Positions 62,985-64,000 of a DNA stretch of 64,000 bases are shown piece by piece. The stretch spans positions 310,001 through 374,000 of the forward strand of contig NZ_JAVRHR010000001.1 in NCBI RefSeq assembly GCF_031846445.1, in the 5' to 3' direction. The first letter of the stretch is position 1. Each line of letters opens with the position of its first letter. The position numbers and the translations under genes are program-made. Under the pieces are notes generated by a model. It made no database searches. It saw nothing but the letters and a program-made list of their open reading frames with translations, and was not told the DNA's origin. The stretch comes from Croceitalea rosinachiae (GTDB lineage Bacteria > Bacteroidota > Bacteroidia > Flavobacteriales > Flavobacteriaceae).

Positions 62985-64000
62985 ATGGCAAGTAACATTG
63001 AAGTAAAAAACTTATTAAATGCCGGTGTGCATTTTGGACACCTAACACGAAAGTGGAATCCGAACATGGCTCCTTATATCTACATGGAGCGAAACGGTAT
63101 TCACGTTATCAATCTATACAAGACTGCAGCAAAATTACAAGAGGCTAATGAAGCTTTGAAGAAAATTGCGGGTTCAGGAAGAAAAATTCTTTTTGTAGCC
63201 ACTAAAAAGCAAGCAAAAGATATTGTTGCTGAAAAAGTATCCAACGTAAACATGCCATACATCACTGAAAGATGGCCAGGTGGTATGTTGACGAACTTTG
63301 TGACTATTAGAAAAGCAGTTAAAAAAATGGCTGCTATCGATAGAATGAAGAAAGACGGAACTTTTAACACACTTTCAAAGAAAGAGCGCCTTCAAGTAGA
63401 CCGTCTTAGAGCGAAATTGGAAAAGAACCTTGGCTCTATTTCTGAAATGACAAGATTACCAGGTGCAATTTTCATTGTAGACACCATGCGTGAGCACATT
63501 GCAGTTAAAGAAGCACAAAAATTGAACATTCCAATTTTTGCAATGGTTGATACCAATTCTGACCCAAGACCTATTGATTATGTGATTCCTTCAAATGATG
63601 ATGCGGGTAAATCAATAGAAGCAATATTGACATCTGTTACTGAAGCTGTTGCGGAAGGGTTAGCCGAAAGAAAAGCTGACAAGCAAGAACCAAAAGCTGA
63701 AACCGCTAAAGCGGCACCAGCTGAAAAGAAAACTGAGCCTGTAGCTAAGACTGAAAAAGTTGTTGAAGAAAAAGCTACTCCAGCTGTTGAAAAGAAAGCT
63801 GAAGAAGAGCCAAAAAAAACTACAGCTAAAAAAGCAAAAGCTGATGACTTAACCAAGGTTGAAGGTATTGGCCCTAAGGCTGCCGAAGCACTTGTCGTAG
63901 CTGGCATTGCCACCTATGCCGATTTGGCTAAATCTAAACCTGACGCTATTAAAACCATTTTAACAGATGCCAGCCCAAGATTGGCACATCTTGAACCTGC
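62985..64000 (+). CDS. rpsB: Small ribosomal subunit protein S2 with Lys/Ala/Glu linker and helix-hairpin-helix tail (cut by window edge)
   Basis: The S2 core occupies residues about 1-226: NLLNAGVHFGHLTRKWNPNM, ILFVATKKQAKDIV, ERWPGGMLTNF and VDTNSDPRPIDYVIPSNDDA. An ordinary S2 would end soon after. Here the frame continues with a linker of about 55 residues rich in Ala, Lys, Glu and Pro, then a helix-hairpin-helix tail (DDLTKVEGIGPKAAEALVVA, GIATYADLA), still open at base 64000. Such tails are known on some flavobacterial ribosomal proteins, from memory. Start ATG at 62985. The gene is complete on its 5' side only. Confidence 0.96.
   Translation, partial: MASNIEVKNLLNAGVHFGHLTRKWNPNMAPYIYMERNGIHVINLYKTAAKLQEANEALKKIAGSGRKILFVATKKQAKDIVAEKVSNVNMPYITERWPGGMLTNFVTIRKAVKKMAAIDRMKKDGTFNTLSKKERLQVDRLRAKLEKNLGSISEMTRLPGAIFIVDTMREHIAVKEAQKLNIPIFAMVDTNSDPRPIDYVIPSNDDAGKSIEAILTSVTEAVAEGLAERKADKQEPKAETAKAAPAEKKTEPVAKTEKVVEEKATPAVEKKAEEEPKKTTAKKAKADDLTKVEGIGPKAAEALVVAGIATYADLAKSKPDAIKTILTDASPRLAHLEP

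Overview
This window looks like chromosomal DNA from a marine member of the Flavobacteriaceae (Bacteroidota). The evidence is an almost complete SprA (type IX secretion/gliding translocon), a complete Alternative Complex III (actA-F) plus cytochrome oxidase cluster, Bacteroidota promoters of the form TTTG-N17-19-TAnnTTTG, weak ribosome binding sites, AT-rich DNA, and paired TonB-receptor/DUF4249 genes. No insertion sequence, prophage, CRISPR array or plasmid function was seen. Most of the window is core genome.

Layout. 1-12.5 kb (minus strand): queG, a GPH-like MFS transporter, maeB, ruvA and sprA run in one direction; sprA is cut by the left edge just before its C-terminus. 12.6-15.6 kb (minus): a secreted DUF4242 protein, an unusual DUF4242/degenerate-cyclase/AraC fusion regulator, and ruvB. 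15.6-18.7 kb: an acyl-CoA oxidase-like enzyme converges on a GIN-domain protein. 18.9-30.6 kb (minus): the respiratory operon actABCDEF-coxB-coxA, ended by a strong hairpin terminator. 30.9-36.0 kb: a SPOR protein, then the rimP-nusA-infB operon and tRNA-Gln. 36.2-46.2 kb: a DUF2723 glycosyltransferase-like membrane protein, a cysteine-less thioredoxin fold, a metallophosphoesterase, cutC divergent from a glycosylasparaginase-like enzyme, polA, and a small 56-residue gene. 46.4-48.1 kb: a sulfatase lipoprotein. 48.1-54.3 kb: a tyrosine/homogentisate degradation operon (hpd, hmgA, fahA, flavin reductase, aminotransferase) with a divergent MarR regulator. 54.4-61.7 kb (minus): an Asp-rich lipoprotein, a TonB receptor, a DUF4249 lipoprotein and a CBM9-like/DUF5916 protein. 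61.8-64 kb: rplM-rpsI and the start of rpsB, which runs off the right edge.

How the genes work together. ActA-F oxidise menaquinol and pass electrons to the CoxA/CoxB oxidase. MarR and the hpd operon form a self-contained regulatory unit in which both promoters appear to share an 18-bp inverted repeat. rimP-nusA-infB and rplM-rpsI-rpsB are standard translation and transcription clusters. The least ordinary items are the three-domain regulator at 13.0-14.1 kb, the helix-hairpin-helix tails on both ActC and ribosomal protein S2, the queG reading frame without a usual start codon followed by an unexplained open frame, and several palindromic regulatory candidates. No clearly new multi-gene system was found.
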